A DNA stretch of 64,000 nucleotides from JANQNX01 sp040217095 (GTDB taxonomy: Bacteria; Pseudomonadota; Gammaproteobacteria; Eutrophobiales; Eutrophobiaceae): positions 2,170,001-2,234,000 of the forward strand of contig OZ245888.1 of NCBI GenBank assembly GCA_965229565.1, in the 5' to 3' direction. How positions within the stretch are numbered: position 1 is the stretch's first letter; every line of letters begins with the position of its first letter. Below are positions 61,542 through 64,000 of this stretch, piece by piece. The notes below the pieces were generated by a model. The model did no database searches. It was given only the letters and a program-made list of their open reading frames with translations, and was not told the origin of the DNA. Made by a program: the position numbers and the translations under genes.

Positions 61542-63115
61542 TTGCCATGAACAAGATAGACTATGATGATGACTCTGCAGTACTGGTTATTGGTTCCGGT
61601 GCCGGTGGAGGCACATTAGCTAATGAACTATGTCAGAAAGGAATCAAGGTCATATTACTTGAGGCGGGTAAACGCCATACCATAAACGATTTTATCAATG
61701 ATGAGTGGCAGGCCTTTAAACAACTGGCCTGGCTTGATAAACGCACAACTTCCGGTAACTGGCGTGTAGCCAATGATTTCCCGAACCTGCCTGCCTGGAT
61801 ATGTAAAGCCGTAGGCGGTACCACAACACACTGGGCTGGTGCCAGCATTCGTTTTCGTGAACACGAATTCAGGGCAAAAACTGTTTATGGTGATATCGCA
61901 GGTGCAAACCTGGCTGATTGGCCACTGGACCTGAAAGAACTCACGCCCTATTACGACAAGGCTGAAGACAAAATGGGCGTAACCCGCACTAACGGCATAC
62001 CGGGTCTCCCTGGAAATAATAACTTCAAGGTCATGTATGCAGGTGCAAAAAAACTCGGCTATAAACACGTACACACCGGTAATATGGCAATCAACAGTCG
62101 CCCCAGGAAAGGACGCGGCTCCTGTCTGCAACTCGGTTTCTGTTTCCAGGGATGTAAGTCGGGTGCAAAATGGTCAACACTCTATACGGAAATACCGGAA
62201 GCAGAGGCGACAGGGAACCTTGATCTCAGGACCCAAATGCATGTTTTACAGATAGAGCACAATAATAGTGGCGAAATTGAAGCCGTTACGTATGTAGACA
62301 AGGATGGAAATCATTACCGGCAAAAAGCCAGGATCGTATGTGTAGCTGGCAATTCGATTGAAACACCAAGATTGCTGTTAAATTCCGGTTCCTCCTTGTT
62401 TCCTGATGGCATGGCAAACTCCTCCGGACAGGTAGGCAGAAACTACATGCGCCACACCACCGGATCTGTCTATGCCATGTTTGATAATCCGGTCAATTTT
62501 CATCGTGGCACGACGATGGCGGGTATCATCCAGGATGAAAGTTATCACGATCCAAAACGAGGTTTCGCCGGCGGCTATGAAATGGAAACACTGGCACTGG
62601 GCTTGCCATTTATGGCGGCATTCTTAAATCCGGGCGCGTGGGGTAAAGACTTCAGCCATGCATTGGAAAATTACGATCACCTGGCCGGCATGTGGATCGT
62701 TGGCGAAGACATGCCACAAATGAAAAACAGGGTGACATTAAACGCTGACGTTAAAGATCAACATGGTATGCCGGTACCAAATGTACATTTTGACGATCAT
62801 GAAAATGACAATGCCATGCGCAACCATGCCTACAAGCAAGGAGCGGGAGTCTATAACGCAGTCGGTGCAAAGCATATCTACGAGGTACCACCCTACCCCT
62901 CTACTCATAACCTGGGGACCTGTCGCATGAGTGTGAAACCGGGTGACGGGGTCTGTAATAAATGGGGTCAGACACACGACATAAAAAACCTTTTTATCTC
63001 TGATGGTAGTCAATTTACAACTGGCGCAGCAGTAAACCCCACATTAACAATCGTAACTTTGGCAATCAGGCAGGCAGATTACATCGCACAGCAGATGAGT
63101 AATCGTTCTATTTAA
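61538..63115 (+). CDS. GMC-family flavoprotein dehydrogenase
   Basis: 525 residues. FAD-binding VLVIGSGAGGGTLANELCQKGIKVILLEAG; VGGTTTHWAGASIRF; C-terminal HNLGTCRMS and DGSQFTTGAAVNPTLTIVTLAIRQADY with the catalytic His/Asn region. Probably co-exported with the preceding subunit and oxidises an alcohol, sugar acid or ketol in the periplasm. No cytochrome subunit follows, unlike classic three-subunit gluconate dehydrogenase, so its acceptor would be another cytochrome. Confidence 0.9.
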   Translation: MIAMNKIDYDDDSAVLVIGSGAGGGTLANELCQKGIKVILLEAGKRHTINDFINDEWQAFKQLAWLDKRTTSGNWRVANDFPNLPAWICKAVGGTTTHWAGASIRFREHEFRAKTVYGDIAGANLADWPLDLKELTPYYDKAEDKMGVTRTNGIPGLPGNNNFKVMYAGAKKLGYKHVHTGNMAINSRPRKGRGSCLQLGFCFQGCKSGAKWSTLYTEIPEAEATGNLDLRTQMHVLQIEHNNSGEIEAVTYVDKDGNHYRQKARIVCVAGNSIETPRLLLNSGSSLFPDGMANSSGQVGRNYMRHTTGSVYAMFDNPVNFHRGTTMAGIIQDESYHDPKRGFAGGYEMETLALGLPFMAAFLNPGAWGKDFSHALENYDHLAGMWIVGEDMPQMKNRVTLNADVKDQHGMPVPNVHFDDHENDNAMRNHAYKQGAGVYNAVGAKHIYEVPPYPSTHNLGTCRMSVKPGDGVCNKWGQTHDIKNLFISDGSQFTTGAAVNPTLTIVTLAIRQADYIAQQMSNRSI

Positions 63116-63160
63116 CGATATAGCTGTCATTTTATTCTCTCGAACTGGTCAGGGGGCTGT

Positions 63161-63499
63161 ATGGCTTTAAAAAGATATGTTACGGAAATGGGAATGGGCA
63201 TTGATGTTCATGGAGGAGATTATACCAAAGCTGCTAAACGAGCTGTTTCTGACGCTATCAGGCATTCCAGTTTGAATTTTTTTGATGCACTGGATAAATC
63301 TCCGCATGACATGATCATTACAGCGATAGTTGGAGCCGGAAGTCCCGAGGCCATTGACAAAGAAGCAGTGGCCGAGGCGTTTCCTTTTGGAAAGGTGACC
63401 GTTAAACCCGAAAAGGGTGGCCTGGATGTGCCAGGCGTGAAAAATGACATGATGGTAATCGTGAATGTTGTCGTTTTGGTTCAGTTTAAAGACGAATAA
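63161..63499 (+). CDS. Lin0512-family protein
   Basis: 112 residues. MALKRYVTEMGMGIDVHGGDYTKAAKRAVSDAIRHSS is typical of the Lin0512 family. Function unknown; small soluble protein. Follows the GMC gene by 45 bases. Confidence 0.8.
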   Translation: MALKRYVTEMGMGIDVHGGDYTKAAKRAVSDAIRHSSLNFFDALDKSPHDMIITAIVGAGSPEAIDKEAVAEAFPFGKVTVKPEKGGLDVPGVKNDMMVIVNVVVLVQFKDE

Positions 63500-63524
63500 T
63501 TTCATAATTTTTACCTGATTTCAT

Positions 63525-64000
63525 GTGAAAAACTCACTAAAACATATAACCGAAAACAAACTACAATCACAGTTCGGACTGGAAATATCAGGACTGGATT
63601 TAAGCGAGCCACTTCCGCAAAGTGTTTTTTCCTATATTCGCGACAAATTTAATCAATATTCTGTCTTGCTCTTTAGACAACAGAATATTGATGACGCACA
63701 GCAAATAGCATTCAGTCGATTATTCGGCGAGCTGGAATCGACAAGTATTATGAAAGCGGCAACAAACCGCTTTATTTACCAAATATCGAACATAGATAAC
63801 CGCGAAAGAATACTGTCTGCAGATTCCGGCAAGCGTAAATTACTTGAGGTTAATACGAACTGGCATATAGATAGCTCATTCAAATCACCACCCGCGCTGG
63901 CATCTATACTTTCTGGAAGGCAAATTCCGGATAACGAAATCACCAGAACCGAGTTTTGTTCGCTAGCTTCTGGCTATGATTGCTTGACGAAAAAACAGAA
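63525..64000 (+). CDS. TauD/TfdA-type 2-oxoglutarate dioxygenase, 5' part
   Basis: 158 codons to the window edge from a GTG at 63525; an ATG two bases earlier runs straight into a stop. The TauD-like SVLLFRQQNIDDAQQIAFSRLFGELE and the iron-binding WHIDSSF (HxD) are visible. It hydroxylates a substrate with Fe(II) and 2-oxoglutarate; which one is unknown. The second half with the distal His and Arg is outside the window. Confidence 0.85.
   Translation, partial: MKNSLKHITENKLQSQFGLEISGLDLSEPLPQSVFSYIRDKFNQYSVLLFRQQNIDDAQQIAFSRLFGELESTSIMKAATNRFIYQISNIDNRERILSADSGKRKLLEVNTNWHIDSSFKSPPALASILSGRQIPDNEITRTEFCSLASGYDCLTKKQ

Overview
The window is a chromosomal segment from a Gammaproteobacterium. 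The order ispH-lspA-ileS-ribF-murJ with divergent rpsT, the block rplU-rpmA-obg-proB with ispB opposite, and a FimT/PilV/PilW/PilX/PilY1/PilE minor-pilin cluster are all typical of that class. PQQ alcohol dehydrogenases, an outer-membrane porin and a sodium:solute symporter suggest a free-living aquatic or sediment organism. I cannot name the species. I see no insertion sequence, CRISPR array or prophage.

Layout. 1-1491 is the start of an asparagine synthetase that runs off the left edge. 1505-6632 is a tightly overlapping minus-strand operon: fibronectin-like membrane protein, N-carbamoyl amidohydrolase, isochorismatase-like amidase, SSS symporter, a 40-residue membrane microprotein and an aspartate-carbamoyltransferase paralogue. 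It looks like a ureide or N-carbamoyl compound pathway. 6.9-11.4 kb holds small unrecognised genes and a TPR-sulfotransferase. tRNA-Thr(CGT) follows, with a duplicated fragment of its own 5' end. 12-13.6 kb carries a Fur-family regulator and ThiO. 13.7-22.1 kb is the minor pilin cluster with an unusually large PilY1. 22-35.7 kb is housekeeping, ending at tRNA-Pro(CGG).

The most interesting part is 35.9-60.1 kb. Six transcription units each begin with a sequence that fits the sigma-54 -24/-12 promoter (TGGCA-N8-TGC, correct 12-base spacing): a porin; PQQ alcohol dehydrogenase 1 with cytochrome c and an unknown secreted protein; acoXABC; PQQ alcohol dehydrogenase 2 with cytochrome c; thiC-MDR oxidoreductase-GST; and SDR-lipA-thiS-thiG-lpd-SMP30. 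Five of the six have a common 16-bp palindrome (TGWTACA-NN-TGTATCA) 52-170 bp upstream. A gene for an AcoR-type sigma-54 activator sits in the middle. I read this as one regulon. It couples periplasmic oxidation of an alcohol or diol to cytosolic cleavage of the ketone product by an acetoin-dehydrogenase-like complex. It also induces supply of the two cofactors that complex needs, thiamine diphosphate (thiC, thiS, thiG) and lipoate (lipA). thiC appears doubly controlled, by the sigma-54 promoter and by a TPP riboswitch that begins about 30 nt after the predicted transcription start.

The right end (60.1-64 kb) holds a PAP2 phosphatase, a Tat-exported gluconate-dehydrogenase-subunit-3-like protein with a GMC flavoprotein, a Lin0512-family protein and the start of a TauD-type dioxygenase. 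It lies beyond a strong terminator and shows no copy of the palindrome. Many alternative-frame open reading frames overlap these genes and are not listed.
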